64,000 nt of DNA from Hassallia byssoidea VB512170 (GTDB lineage Bacteria; Cyanobacteriota; Cyanobacteriia; Cyanobacteriales; Nostocaceae), in NCBI RefSeq assembly GCF_000817785.2, contig NZ_JTCM02000002.1:1-64000 (forward strand), read 5' to 3'. A program made the position numbers and the translations under genes. This document shows positions 44,175-53,031 of the stretch, piece after piece; within the stretch, counting starts at the first letter, position 1, and every line of letters starts with the position of its first letter. The notes below the pieces were generated by a model that was not told the DNA's origin, did no database searches, and was given only the letters and a program-made list of their open reading frames with translations.

Positions 44175-45506
44175 TTAGGGTGTCGGCGGCGTTGTGGTTT
44201 TTACGGTTGCGAAAAAATGCCCGATGAGATATAATGAACCGCACAAAATGACTAGATTATCGGTTGCGCTAAAAGCTGTTTCTAGTGCTGATAATAAATC
44301 TGGATAAGTTTGACAATAGCTCAATGGACAAATTTTCTGAGCTAGTTTTGCTAATTCGCTTGTATCGGCTGAACTATGATCTGGTACTGGCGCTAAGTAT
44401 AAACTGTCCTTTGGTCGCAGTAAAGCTTTAAAAATCTCGGCGTGTTCTTTGGTGGAAAGCATTCCCATTACCCAATTAACTTTGGGAGTATCCAGACTAT
44501 CTACATACTCGCGTAAAACTTGAGCCGCAGCTGGGTTATGAGCGCCATCAATTAATAGTTTATGATTTCTCCAGGTTGTCCATTGCATTCGCCCTAGCCA
44601 TTTAGTTTTGGCGATGCCGTTGATAATAGCTTCTTGTGATATCTGCCAACCTTTTTGTTGTAAGATTTCTAAAGCTGCGATCGCTAAACTTGAATTAGCT
44701 AACTGTATCTGTCCTTCTAAGGGCAATCGATATTTAATCGAAAATCGATTTTCAGAGCTAGCAACGAGAAAGTTGTCCCCCTTGTCCCCCACGCCCGTCG
44801 CCCTTGTCTCTGGTGCTTGTTGATACTCTGCCCATCCTGGAGATATTTGACGGGCAGGTTGAGGCACAATATACGGGCATTGTAATTCTAAAGTACGCGA
44901 TCGCACGACTTTTTCTGCATCCGGTGGCAATATTCCCACAACAGCCGGACATCCAGGTTTCAAAATCCCAGCTTTTTCTCTCGCAATCTCGGCGACTGTA
45001 GAACCGAGTTGTTGCCAATGTTCGCGGCTGATAGAAGTGATAATAGTTACCAAAGGCTGCGAGCAAACATTTGTCGCATCTAAACGTCCTCCCAATCCAA
45101 CTTCTACTACCGCCACATCGACTTTACTTTGTGCAAAATATAACCAAGCGGCTGCGGTAATTACTTCAAACTGAGTTGGTGATTCTTCATCTGGGCTGAT
45201 TGCAGCTTGAACTTGCAGTAATAATTGAGACAATGTATCGGAGGCGATCGCTTGTTCATTCAAACAAATGCGTTCCGTCCAATCGACCAAATGCGGTGAA
45301 GTGTAGCGTCCTGTACGATAACCAGCCTCAGTAAGTACCGAAGAAAGATAAGCGCAAACAGAACCTTTCCCATTCGTGCCAGCAACGTGAATTACCGGAA
45401 CTTGCTCATGGGGGTTGCCAAGATTTGCCAAAAGTTTGACAATGCGGTCTAATCCCAGATTAACGCCGAAGCGTTGGAAGGGTTGTAGTAATAAGTCGAT
45501 ATTCAC
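44175..45506 (-). CDS. folC: Folylpolyglutamate/dihydrofolate synthase
   Basis: 443 aa. Adds glutamate to dihydropteroate and to folates. ATP loop GTNGKGS at 43-49, YTSPHLVDWTERI, VDVAVVEVGLGGRLDATNVC, LLIDGAHNPAAA and a C-terminal domain ending CGSLYLIGHFFA. All ligase motifs are present. Around residue 245 a short GVGDKGDNF stretch is coded by GACAAGGG-type repeat (44777-44812 region), a small in-frame repeat trace. Confidence 0.95.
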   Translation of the reverse strand: MNIDLLLQPFQRFGVNLGLDRIVKLLANLGNPHEQVPVIHVAGTNGKGSVCAYLSSVLTEAGYRTGRYTSPHLVDWTERICLNEQAIASDTLSQLLLQVQAAISPDEESPTQFEVITAAAWLYFAQSKVDVAVVEVGLGGRLDATNVCSQPLVTIITSISREHWQQLGSTVAEIAREKAGILKPGCPAVVGILPPDAEKVVRSRTLELQCPYIVPQPARQISPGWAEYQQAPETRATGVGDKGDNFLVASSENRFSIKYRLPLEGQIQLANSSLAIAALEILQQKGWQISQEAIINGIAKTKWLGRMQWTTWRNHKLLIDGAHNPAAAQVLREYVDSLDTPKVNWVMGMLSTKEHAEIFKALLRPKDSLYLAPVPDHSSADTSELAKLAQKICPLSYCQTYPDLLSALETAFSATDNLVILCGSLYLIGHFFATVKTTTPPTP

Positions 45507-45539
45507 AAATAGTTAGTCGTTATTGGTTAGTGGTTAGTG

Positions 45540-45735
45540 GTGAGCCAGTGCGTTGGGGAGGCAGTGCGGTCTTGGGGTTTCACGCCACTCCCACGCCACA
45601 TGCTTCAACGGGGGGAACCCCCGCAACGCAGTGGCTCCTCAAGTCGGGAAACCCTTCCTGTGGGGGTGGCTCCCCAAGTGGAGCATCTGCGGTCGGCTCT
45701 GCCGACTTGAAGCAACTGGCGAACCCGAAGGGTTA
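45540..45735. repeat. Dispersed repeat, copy 2 (longer)
   Basis: Reverse-complement counterpart of 20198-20305, with extra internal sequence (CCACGCCACATGCTTCAACG onward). It contains GCGTTGGGGAGGCAGTGCGG, CCCCAAGTGGAGCATCTGC and TCGGCTCTGCCGACTTGAAG. Flanked by TAACTACTAAC-type heptamers. Confidence 0.78.
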
Positions 45736-45785
45736 GTTGTAACAAATAACTACTAACTACTAACCACTAACAACCACGCTTCCGT

Positions 45786-45914
45786 TTAAGCTTCTCTGTC
45801 TAAAAAGCCTTGAACTTGTCTTAAAGCAGCAGCACCGATGTTGAATACTGCCCAACCAGCAGCAATGGCAATTGGTGCTAAAACGATCGCAACACGCATA
45901 TCGATGTTTTCCAT
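45786..45914 (-). CDS. psbY: Photosystem II protein PsbY
   Basis: 42-aa single-span membrane protein of photosystem II. The translation starts [20 protein letters not shown], then [18 protein letters not shown] and ends DREA. The pattern (RVxIVLxPxxIAAGWAxxNI then AxRQVQ) fits PsbY. A GAGGG about ten bases upstream may be the ribosome binding site. It lies alone between folC and the gamma-carbonic anhydrase gene. Confidence 0.82.
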   Translation of the reverse strand: MENIDMRVAIVLAPIAIAAGWAVFNIGAAALRQVQGFLDREA

Positions 45915-46253
45915 ATTTAGAATCCCTCTGTTAAGTAGAAATTAAAGTTTTGTCAACTCTTCTCATTTTTATTGTTAGCCGAAGTGGTAAATTTTTCCAG
46001 ACCCATTTGTAAAGAATGTTTACAAATTTATTATTAGGGGAATGGGGCAATGGGTAATGGGGCATGGGGCATGGGGCATGGGGACAAGGGAGACAAGGGA
46101 GACAAGGGGACAAGGAGACAAGGAGGACAAGGGAGACAAGGAGACAAGGGGACAATTCTTTCTCCCCATCTCCCCATCCCAAGAACTCTCCCCATCTCCC
46201 CATCTTTCCATCTCCCCATCTCCCCATCTCCCCATCCCCCGATGCCCATTGCC
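45915..46253. repeat. GGGGCAT, GACAAGG and CCCCATC arrays
   Basis: From 46035: GGGGCAT units, GGGAGACAA and GACAAGG units to about 46155, then CTCCCCATC units to 46235, which can pair back with the first group. The left 100 bp hold the psbY upstream region. No gene; many reading frames here are artefacts. Confidence 0.9.
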
Positions 46254-46787
46254 CTATGCCCTATGCCCCGTAAAACCGATATCAGTGCCAATACCTGCAT
46301 GAACCAAAGCTAACTTTTGGTAACGTTGAGCGTGTTCGATAAGTTCAGCGGCTTCGTCGTGGGTGACTTGGCGCAACACTTTCCCCGGAACGCCAGTTAC
46401 CAAAGATAAAGGAGGTACATTTTTCGTTACGACTGCACCAGCACCAATAATGCTACCAGCGCCTACCCGCACATTGTTTAAAATAATTGCGCCAATTCCA
46501 ATTAAGCAGCCACGTTCAATGTAAGCAGAATGTATGACAGCACGATGCCCTACGGTGACATAATCTTCTAAAATTGTCGGAAAGCCCGGATCGCCGTGTA
46601 GAATTGCTCCATCCTGAATGTTGGTGCATTCGCCAATTTCAATGCTTTCCACATCTCCCCTAACTACAGCTTGATACCAAATGCTCGCTCCAGGGGCTAT
46701 GTTTACCGAACCCATAACTACAGCATTAGCTGCAACGAAGGCAGCTTGAGAAATATCAGGAGAAGACCAGTAAGAAGCGGTAGACAC
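46254..46787 (-). CDS. Gamma-carbonic-anhydrase-like hexapeptide protein
   Basis: 177 aa from GTG 46787 (VSTASYWSSPDISQAAFVAANAV); an in-frame TTG at 46832 would add 15 residues. Left-handed beta-helix of hexapeptide repeats, VMGSVNIAPGASIWYQAVVRGDVESIEIGE, NIQDGAILHGDP, and metal-binding His at HGDP and in VTVGHRAVIHSAY. YrdA/CaiE-type family related to the CcmM N-terminus; carbonic anhydrase activity cannot be taken for granted. Confidence 0.88.
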   Translation of the reverse strand: MSTASYWSSPDISQAAFVAANAVVMGSVNIAPGASIWYQAVVRGDVESIEIGECTNIQDGAILHGDPGFPTILEDYVTVGHRAVIHSAYIERGCLIGIGAIILNNVRVGAGSIIGAGAVVTKNVPPLSLVTGVPGKVLRQVTHDEAAELIEHAQRYQKLALVHAGIGTDIGFTGHRA

Positions 46788-47025
46788 GATAGAATATGAA
46801 TATGGTACCCAGGAACACTGGAAAAACTCCAACCTTGGAAGTTGGTTGCATTCAACAGGATATCACGGTGTTAAGCCTTGATGTTCAGAGGATACGCTTT
46901 GTGGAAACTGACAGCGCAATGAAATCTCTGTGCAACAATAACTAATTAGCCCAAGGAGGCGGAGTAGAAGTGTAAACTAAAACCAATTTTGCGGGTGAAA
47001 ACAAAAGTATGTTTGTACGCACTTC
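46788..47025. promoter_or_regulatory. Divergent promoter region
   Basis: 238 bp between the gamma-CA gene (minus) and the TIGR02652 gene (plus). CCAACCTTGGAAGTTGG at 46830-46846 is a short inverted repeat. No -10/-35 assigned. Confidence 0.35.
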
Positions 47026-47538
47026 ATGATGAATCCAGGCTTGCAGTACCCAATATTTGGTCCAGAAATCCAGTGTCCCCACTGCCGTCAAACAATTCCG
47101 GCACTGACACTAACTGACACATATCTATGTCCTCGGCATGGCGCTTTTGAAGCGAATCCGAAAGATGGTGAATTGATTCATCTTCAGTCCGGGCGTCATT
47201 GGCGAAGATGGAATAATGAATGGTATCGGCAACATACGCATCCCGATGGCATTCGCTTTGAAATTCACGAAGCGCTAGACAAGCTGTATACTCAAGGATA
47301 CCGAGCAACAAAAGTGATTATTGCCAAACGGTATCAAGAATTGATGAGTGGCTACTTAGAACGCAGCACACCTTGGCGTTCTGGTCAAAGCGAGACAACA
47401 TCTGCGCGGCTTTACGGCTTACCAGTAGAGTTTAGCCCGGATTCCGCAGAAGAAGGCTGCTGGGAAGTGATAAATTTTGATTTAGAAAAAGAGCCGGGTG
47501 TGCCTGTACGCTATCCTTATTTTCGGTTGTTTGAGTAA
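47026..47538 (+). CDS. TIGR02652-family protein
   Basis: 170 aa. Zinc-ribbon-like start IQCPHCRQTIPALTLTDTYLCPRHGAF (CPHC ... CPRH), then LIHLQSGRHWRRWNNEWYRQHTHPDGIRFEIHEALDKL. This is typical of TIGR02652, a conserved cyanobacterial family of unknown role. Two adjacent ATGs (47026, 47029) are possible starts. It stands divergent from the gamma-CA gene. Confidence 0.85.
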   Translation: MMNPGLQYPIFGPEIQCPHCRQTIPALTLTDTYLCPRHGAFEANPKDGELIHLQSGRHWRRWNNEWYRQHTHPDGIRFEIHEALDKLYTQGYRATKVIIAKRYQELMSGYLERSTPWRSGQSETTSARLYGLPVEFSPDSAEEGCWEVINFDLEKEPGVPVRYPYFRLFE

Positions 47539-47584
47539 GTTTGGCGATTTTAGATTTTAGATTTGCGATTTTGGATTGAAGGCA

Positions 47585-47705
47585 AATCCACGCATCCACA
47601 CATCCGCCCTTGGATGCGTTTTGTACGCTCGTAACCTTTGCTTGTGGCTTTCCGCAAAATCCACGCATCCACAATCTAAAATCCACGCATCCACGCATCC
47701 AAAAT
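47585..47705. repeat. CCACGCAT repeats upstream of the VOC gene
   Basis: Scattered ATCCACGCATCCA, ATCCACACATCCG and AATCTAAAATCC units, partly in opposing orientation (GGATGCG at 47612-47618). They run up to the VOC start codon; the open frame upstream of it is repeat-derived. Confidence 0.7.
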
Positions 47706-47708
47706 CCT

Positions 47709-48143
47709 ATGCACCACGCTTCTATTCGTACCGCGAATATTCATCGAGCGATCGCCTTTTACGAACACTTGGGGTTTACAGTCACAGAACGCTTCACTAC
47801 AGGCTATACTCTGGCTTGCTGGATGGAAGGATTAGGCGGCAGAATAGAGCTCATCCAAATTCCCGAACCGAAAAAAGCCCCGGATGCATTCGCAGATGAA
47901 CATTATGTGGGGTATTATCATCTGTCATTTGATTTAACACAAATAACCACAGATTTACCTAGTTGGTTAACAAATCTCAAAGAACGTATGGCGATCGCCT
48001 CACAATCTCAAAGCGAACAATCGCAACCGTTGGTAGTGCTTTTAGAACCAACACAGCAGCAAATAGGATCGCGTATCTACGAAGTTGCTTTTATTGCCGA
48101 TGCTGACGGATTACCCCTCGAATTTATACGGATTTTCTCATAA
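47709..48143 (+). CDS. VOC (glyoxalase-fold) metalloprotein
   Basis: 144 aa from ATG 47709 (MHHASIRTANIHRAIAFYEHLGF). Two beta-alpha-beta-beta-beta modules with four likely metal ligands: H2 or H3, E47 (GGRIELIQ), H71 (GYYHLSF) and E138 (GLPLEFIR). Glyoxalase I or a related isomerase or dioxygenase is possible; the reaction cannot be fixed. The longer open frame upstream is translated repeat. Confidence 0.85.
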   Translation: MHHASIRTANIHRAIAFYEHLGFTVTERFTTGYTLACWMEGLGGRIELIQIPEPKKAPDAFADEHYVGYYHLSFDLTQITTDLPSWLTNLKERMAIASQSQSEQSQPLVVLLEPTQQQIGSRIYEVAFIADADGLPLEFIRIFS

Positions 48144-48292
48144 ATCGGCGAATAGTAGCTTCTACTTTTTATTAACTGTCAAATAATCTTTGTCTGTAGT
48201 GTTGCCTACGCAATAACTTCTAGAAAAAGATTAAACTATTATGATTACAAAAAAATTTGTAATCGTATTTACAGAGAAAGTTGACAAAATTA

Positions 48293-51166
48293 ATGTCAGT
48301 ATTTTCCACGCTACGTAAGTATCGTTATTTGTTATTAATGTTGAGCGTCTGGCTGATTGCGGTGTTGTTTCTCAGTCATAAACCTGCTGATAGCAAGCTT
48401 ATGGTTGCTTACAACCAGGTAAGTAGCCAGAAAATACTTATAGCAAAAAAGCCAACATCCCGAACAGTGACAGAAAACGTCAACAAAACGGTGCTGGAAA
48501 ATGGTCTGACTGTCCTCACAAAAGAAGTGCATACTGCGCCAGTTGTAACTGTGCAAGTGTGGTATAAAGTCGGCTCGCGCAATGAAGAACCAGGAGTGAA
48601 TGGCATTGCCCATCAGTTAGAACACATGATGTTTAAAGGCACTCGCGACCGTCCGATTCAATTTGGACGATTGTTTAGTGCTTTGGGTAGCGACTCGAAT
48701 GCTTTCACTAGCTACGATCAAACAGCATATTATGGAACTTTAGAACGAGAAAAGCTTAAAGCCCTTTTAGTGCTGGAAGCAGACAGAATGCAAAACTCTC
48801 TGATTGATGCCCAACAGTTAGCGAGTGAAAAACAAGTAGTAATTTCCGAGTTGCAAGGTTACGAAAATAGTCCTGATTACCGCCTCAACCGCGCCGTAAT
48901 GCAAGCAGCGTTTCCCCAGAGTCCTTACGGGTTGCCTGTGGGTGGTACCAAAGCCGATGTCGAGAAATTTCAAGTTGAGCAAGTACGTAAGTATTACCGT
49001 AACTTCTACACTCCCAACAACGCTGTTTTGGTGATTGTCGGCGATTTTGACACCGCAAAAACAACCAAAGCAGTACAAGAGATATTTGGGAAAATACCGA
49101 AGAGTCAACAGTCAATAGTCAAAAGTCAAGAGTCAATAGTCAACGGTCAACAGTCAATAGTCAAAAGTCAAGAGTCAATAGTTAATAGTCAACAGTCAAA
49201 ATTCCCCCTCTCCCCCTCCCCCCCTCCCATCGTCTTGCGAGAACCGGGATCGGCAGGGTTGTTACAAGCAGTCTACCCACTGCCACAGGTGAATCACCCG
49301 GATGTGCCAGCGTTGTCAGTGATGGATTATATCTTGACAGAAGGGCGGAATTCTCGGTTTTATCAGGCATTAGTAGAATCAGGTTTGGCTAGTGATGTTA
49401 CTGCTTCTGTTGCTAGCTTGCTCGAATCTGGCTGGTATAAGATTTCCGTGACAGCGGCGCCTCATCAAGATTTGCGGAAAATTGACTCAGTACTAAATAG
49501 TGAAATCAGTAAGCTGGCTTTTGGGGTGACTTCAAAAGAAGTAAAACGAGCTAAGACGCAGTTAGAAGCTTCTGTAATTTTGAGTAACCGTGATATCACC
49601 AATCAAGCGATGCAACTGGCTAACGATGAGCTAACTACTGGTAATTATCTCTACACAGAACGCTATTTAGAAGCGGTTCGCGAAGTCACTGAGGCAGATG
49701 TTAGGCGTGTGGTGAATAAATATCTTCAACAAGAAGCACGCACGGTAGGCTTTTTTGAACCAACTCAGAAGCAGGTTAAAGGAAATGGTGGCAAAGCAAA
49801 TTCTGTACAAACTACAGAAAATTTTACTTCCTTAGCACCTGTAGCCCCGGTTGAGGTGATGAAGTATTTACCATCTGTGGAGAAAACCTCCTTAGAAAAG
49901 GCAACGCTGGCATTACCACAAAAATTTACATTTGGCAACGGTTTGCGAGTATTGCTGCTGCCGGATAAAAGTACTCCCACGGTGACGCTGAGTGGTTATC
50001 TCAAAGCTGGGGCAGAATTTGATCCAAAGGATAAAGCGGGATTGGCATCTCTTGTCGCAGACAACTTGATGAATGGTACAAAAACCAAGGATGTTTTAAC
50101 TCTTGCCCAAGCTTTGGAAGAACGCGGAGCAAATCTGGATTTGGAAACGTATAAAGAAGGTGTGCGAATTCAAGCTAATAGTTTAGCCGCAGATTTGCCT
50201 GTTTTGATTCAGATTTTAGCTGATGGAGTCAAAAATGCGACTTTTCCGGCAAAAGAGTTGGAATTGACTCGCCAACAAGCTTTGAATGCTTTGGAACTGG
50301 AATTAGATGACCCAAATGAAGTAGCAGAAAGAACATTTTTACAATCTATTTATCCGAAAAATCATCCTTCACACACGTTTCCCACCGAAAAGAGTTTGCG
50401 AAAAATTAGCCGTGAAGATGTGCTTAATTTCAAAGCAAAACATTATCGTCCAGATACAACAGTGTTAGTGTTGGTGGGAGATTTTGAACCGACGAAAGTG
50501 CGATCGCTTCTTCAAACTCAGTTTAGTGATTGGCAAGTTAGCGGTAAACCACCAAAATTAAAATATCCGGCTGTATCTATACCAGAAAAAGTAGTCCGTG
50601 TCAATTCAGTGCTTCCTGGTAAAGCACAAGCGATTACTTATATGGGTTACATAGGTATAAACCGTCAAGATCCAAGATTTTATGCGGCTTTAATATTAAA
50701 TCAGATTTTGGGTGGTGATACACTTTCGAGTAGACTGGGTGCAGAAGTACGCGATCGCCTCGGTCTGACTTATGGAATTTATAGCTACTTCCAAGCTGGG
50801 AAAAATATAGGCACATTTTTGATAGAAATGCAAACCAGCCCAGAAGATGCAAGTAAAGCGATCGCTAGCACCCGCAATCTGCTACAACAACTGCATACTC
50901 ATGGTGTCAGCACCCAAGAAGTAGAGACAGCCAAACGCACCTTAATCAGCAACTACACCGTAACTCTTGCAAACCCACAGGAATTAACTAAAAAAATTCT
51001 CATGAACGAAGTCTACGGGTTGGATGAAATGGAATTACGTTCTTTTACGCAAAAAATCCAGACAGTCAATCTTGCCCAAGTAAATCTTGCTGCTCGTGAG
51101 TTACTTCATCCAGATAAAATTGTAGTAGTCACAGCAGGACCGGCTGTCTTAGCACATAGTAGTTAG
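48293..51166 (+). CDS. M16 family zinc peptidase, two-domain
   Basis: 957 aa from ATG 48293 (in-frame TTG at 48281). N-terminal membrane anchor or signal (about 10-30). First M16 domain with the HxxEH zinc site H107-E110-H111 ([12 protein letters not shown]) and the distal Glu in [14 protein letters not shown]; second M16 domain (from about 535) without that site, with the [10 protein letters not shown] glycine loop. Residues about 267-311 are an in-frame insert of translated heptamers ([10 protein letters not shown] and the like) in the first half. Both halves look otherwise complete, so the peptidase is probably active. Confidence 0.9.
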   Translation: MSVFSTLRKYRYLLLMLSVWLIAVLFLSHKPADSKLMVAYNQVSSQKILIAKKPTSRTVTENVNKTVLENGLTVLTKEVHTAPVVTVQVWYKVGSRNEEPGVNGIAHQLEHMMFKGTRDRPIQFGRLFSALGSDSNAFTSYDQTAYYGTLEREKLKALLVLEADRMQNSLIDAQQLASEKQVVISELQGYENSPDYRLNRAVMQAAFPQSPYGLPVGGTKADVEKFQVEQVRKYYRNFYTPNNAVLVIVGDFDTAKTTKAVQEIFGKIPKSQQSIVKSQESIVNGQQSIVKSQESIVNSQQSKFPLSPSPPPIVLREPGSAGLLQAVYPLPQVNHPDVPALSVMDYILTEGRNSRFYQALVESGLASDVTASVASLLESGWYKISVTAAPHQDLRKIDSVLNSEISKLAFGVTSKEVKRAKTQLEASVILSNRDITNQAMQLANDELTTGNYLYTERYLEAVREVTEADVRRVVNKYLQQEARTVGFFEPTQKQVKGNGGKANSVQTTENFTSLAPVAPVEVMKYLPSVEKTSLEKATLALPQKFTFGNGLRVLLLPDKSTPTVTLSGYLKAGAEFDPKDKAGLASLVADNLMNGTKTKDVLTLAQALEERGANLDLETYKEGVRIQANSLAADLPVLIQILADGVKNATFPAKELELTRQQALNALELELDDPNEVAERTFLQSIYPKNHPSHTFPTEKSLRKISREDVLNFKAKHYRPDTTVLVLVGDFEPTKVRSLLQTQFSDWQVSGKPPKLKYPAVSIPEKVVRVNSVLPGKAQAITYMGYIGINRQDPRFYAALILNQILGGDTLSSRLGAEVRDRLGLTYGIYSYFQAGKNIGTFLIEMQTSPEDASKAIASTRNLLQQLHTHGVSTQEVETAKRTLISNYTVTLANPQELTKKILMNEVYGLDEMELRSFTQKIQTVNLAQVNLAARELLHPDKIVVVTAGPAVLAHSS
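49090..49222 (+). repeat. AGTCAAT/AGTCAAC heptamers within the M16 gene
   Basis: About 15 units of AGTCAAY/AGTCAAA heptamers (49100-49198), then CCCCCTCT repeats; frame is preserved, so the protein carries a Ser/Gln/Ile/Val-rich loop. Confidence 0.92.
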
Positions 51167-51441
51167 TGGGAATTTGAAGAAGGGACAAGGGGGACAAGGG
51201 AAGGGGGACAAGGGGGACAAGGGAAAGCACAGGGGGACAATTACCAATTACCAATGCCCAATGCCCAATGCCCAATGCCCAATGCCCAATGCCCAATGCC
51301 CAATGCCCAATGCCCAATTACCAATGCCCCATGCCCACTAACAACCAAATAAGCTAACTTAAATATAGATATTGTTTCTCAACTAATCTAAAAAAATCAT
51401 TGACTTCATAGCGGCAAGGCGCAAATAATTATTAATATCCC
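51167..51441. repeat. GGGGGACAA and CCCAATG arrays
   Basis: GGGGGACAA/GGGACAAG units (51180-51240), ACCAATT units, then about nine CCCAATG units (51255-51318). About 100 bp of ordinary DNA remain before map, where the map promoter should lie. Confidence 0.88.
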
Positions 51442-52269
51442 ATGAACATTTTCAGTAACCTGCTTTCTCAATCAACTCAGCCTAATGTTTCCAAACGACA
51501 ACGCCGAGGAATTGAAATTAAATCGTCGCGTGAAATTGAAATTATGCGGCAATCTGCAAAAATTGTCGCTACCGTATTGAAAGAAATTTCTCAGTTGGTA
51601 CAGCCAGGAATGACTACTGCTGACTTAGATGCTCATGCGGAAAAACGCATCCGAGAAATGGGTGCAACACCAAGCTTTAAAGGATATCACGGTTTTCCTG
51701 GTTCTATCTGCTCCAGCATTAATAATGAAGTTGTACACGGTATCCCCAGTCCGAAAAAAGTCATCCGTTTGGGGGATGTTTTAAAAGTAGATACAGGTGC
51801 TTTTTATCAAGGTTTTCATGGTGACTCCTGCATTACCATTGCTGTGGGAGATGTCACCCCACAAGCTGCTAAACTGATTCGCATAGCTGAAGAATCGCTT
51901 TTCAAAGGCATTGAACAAGTTAAAGCCGGGAATTACCTCATAGATATTGCTGGAGCAATTGAAGACCATGTGAAAGCTAATGGCTTTAATGTAGTTGAGG
52001 ATTTCACCGGACACGGTGTTGGTCGCAACTTGCACGAAGAACCTTCAGTTTTCAACTTCCGCACCCGTGAAATGCCAAATGTCAAGCTGCGTGCAGGAAT
52101 GACGCTGGCTATTGAGCCAATTTTGAATGCAGGTTCTAAGGTGACGCGGACTTTATCTGACCGCTGGACTGCTGTCACGGTGGATAATTCACTTTCGGCT
52201 CAGTTTGAGCATACCGTGTTAGTGACGGATACTGGCTATGAGATTTTAACTGACCGTTCTTTAGTTTAA
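51442..52269 (+). CDS. map: Methionine aminopeptidase, type I
   Basis: 275 aa. Removes the initiator methionine from new proteins. Metal ligands: Asp in [12 protein letters not shown], Asp in [12 protein letters not shown], His in [12 protein letters not shown], Glu in LAIEPILN and Glu in [10 protein letters not shown]. An N-terminal extension of about 20 residues precedes the catalytic domain ([20 protein letters not shown]). Confidence 0.96.
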   Translation: MNIFSNLLSQSTQPNVSKRQRRGIEIKSSREIEIMRQSAKIVATVLKEISQLVQPGMTTADLDAHAEKRIREMGATPSFKGYHGFPGSICSSINNEVVHGIPSPKKVIRLGDVLKVDTGAFYQGFHGDSCITIAVGDVTPQAAKLIRIAEESLFKGIEQVKAGNYLIDIAGAIEDHVKANGFNVVEDFTGHGVGRNLHEEPSVFNFRTREMPNVKLRAGMTLAIEPILNAGSKVTRTLSDRWTAVTVDNSLSAQFEHTVLVTDTGYEILTDRSLV

Positions 52270-52271
52270 TT

Positions 52272-52361
52272 GTAGTAAGGACTTTAGTCCTTATTTCCTA
52301 AAATGAGGACTAAGGACTTTAGTTTTTATTTTATAAGATGAGGACTGAAGTCCTCACTACT
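52272..52361. repeat. GTAGTRAG palindrome family, copy e
   Basis: GTAGTAAGGACTTTAGTCCTTA, a repeat with AAGGACTTTAGT in the middle, and GAGGACTGAAGTCCTCACTAC at the right end; the longest copy. It sits between convergent map and Uma2 genes. Confidence 0.78.
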
Positions 52362-52920
52362 TAAGAAATAATTCCGAAAAAGGTATTTCAATTTCCGGAA
52401 AAGCTAAAGGTGCTAAAGCTGCATCTTCTTGAAGAATTGTTTCTGTTTTATAGCCTGATGTAGTTGGATTGCGGTAGATATAAACTTGGCGGTTTTCAAT
52501 ATCTAAAATCCAGTACTCAAGTATATTAGCTCTAGCATAGATAGGAGCTTTTTCTTCTTTGTCAAAAGTCAAAGTAGTATAAGCAACTTCAATCAACAAA
52601 AAGATTTCTTCAGCACTGGGGTGATGGTCGCTATAAGTACCAGCATCAATACGAACTACAGCGATATCTGGTTCTGGTTCTGAGGTAGATAGAGTAATGG
52701 GTAGTTGCATCCGCACATAAGCTTTATCTGTGAGAATATCTTTAAGATAATCAGATGTTCGTTGTGTGGTAGCTGCTGGTGGTGGTTTTTGTGGACTCAT
52801 TTGGATGATGCGACCTTCTAAAAGCTCAACTTTGTCGTTGGAAGTAAGAATTCCAGCATCTATCATCCGATGATATTCCTCTACTGTCCACAAACGGTTT
52901 TTAGTAGCGGTCATAATCAT
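52357..52920 (-). CDS. Uma2-family (DUF820) putative nuclease
   Basis: 187 aa. PD-(D/E)xK-like core: EPEPDIAVVRIDAG, then FLLIEVAYTTLTFDKEEKAPIYARANILEYWILD. These are hallmarks of Uma2, expanded in cyanobacteria and without firm role. Its C-terminal residues reach the GTAGTRAG repeat. Nuclease activity is predicted from fold only. Confidence 0.88.
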   Translation of the reverse strand: MIMTATKNRLWTVEEYHRMIDAGILTSNDKVELLEGRIIQMSPQKPPPAATTQRTSDYLKDILTDKAYVRMQLPITLSTSEPEPDIAVVRIDAGTYSDHHPSAEEIFLLIEVAYTTLTFDKEEKAPIYARANILEYWILDIENRQVYIYRNPTTSGYKTETILQEDAALAPLAFPEIEIPFSELFLK

Positions 52921-53031
52921 TATCCCTTTTTTTGTATTTTATAATAATTGTTTAAAATGCCTGCGGTATTCAAACAATGGAAAAAACAGAATTTAGTTTG
53001 GGCAGAGTTGAAATAGCTGATAATCTACCTT

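Noticed and set aside
46020-46313. Several overlapping ORFs on both strands
   Set aside because: All are translations of GGGGCAT/GACAAGG/CCCCATC arrays.
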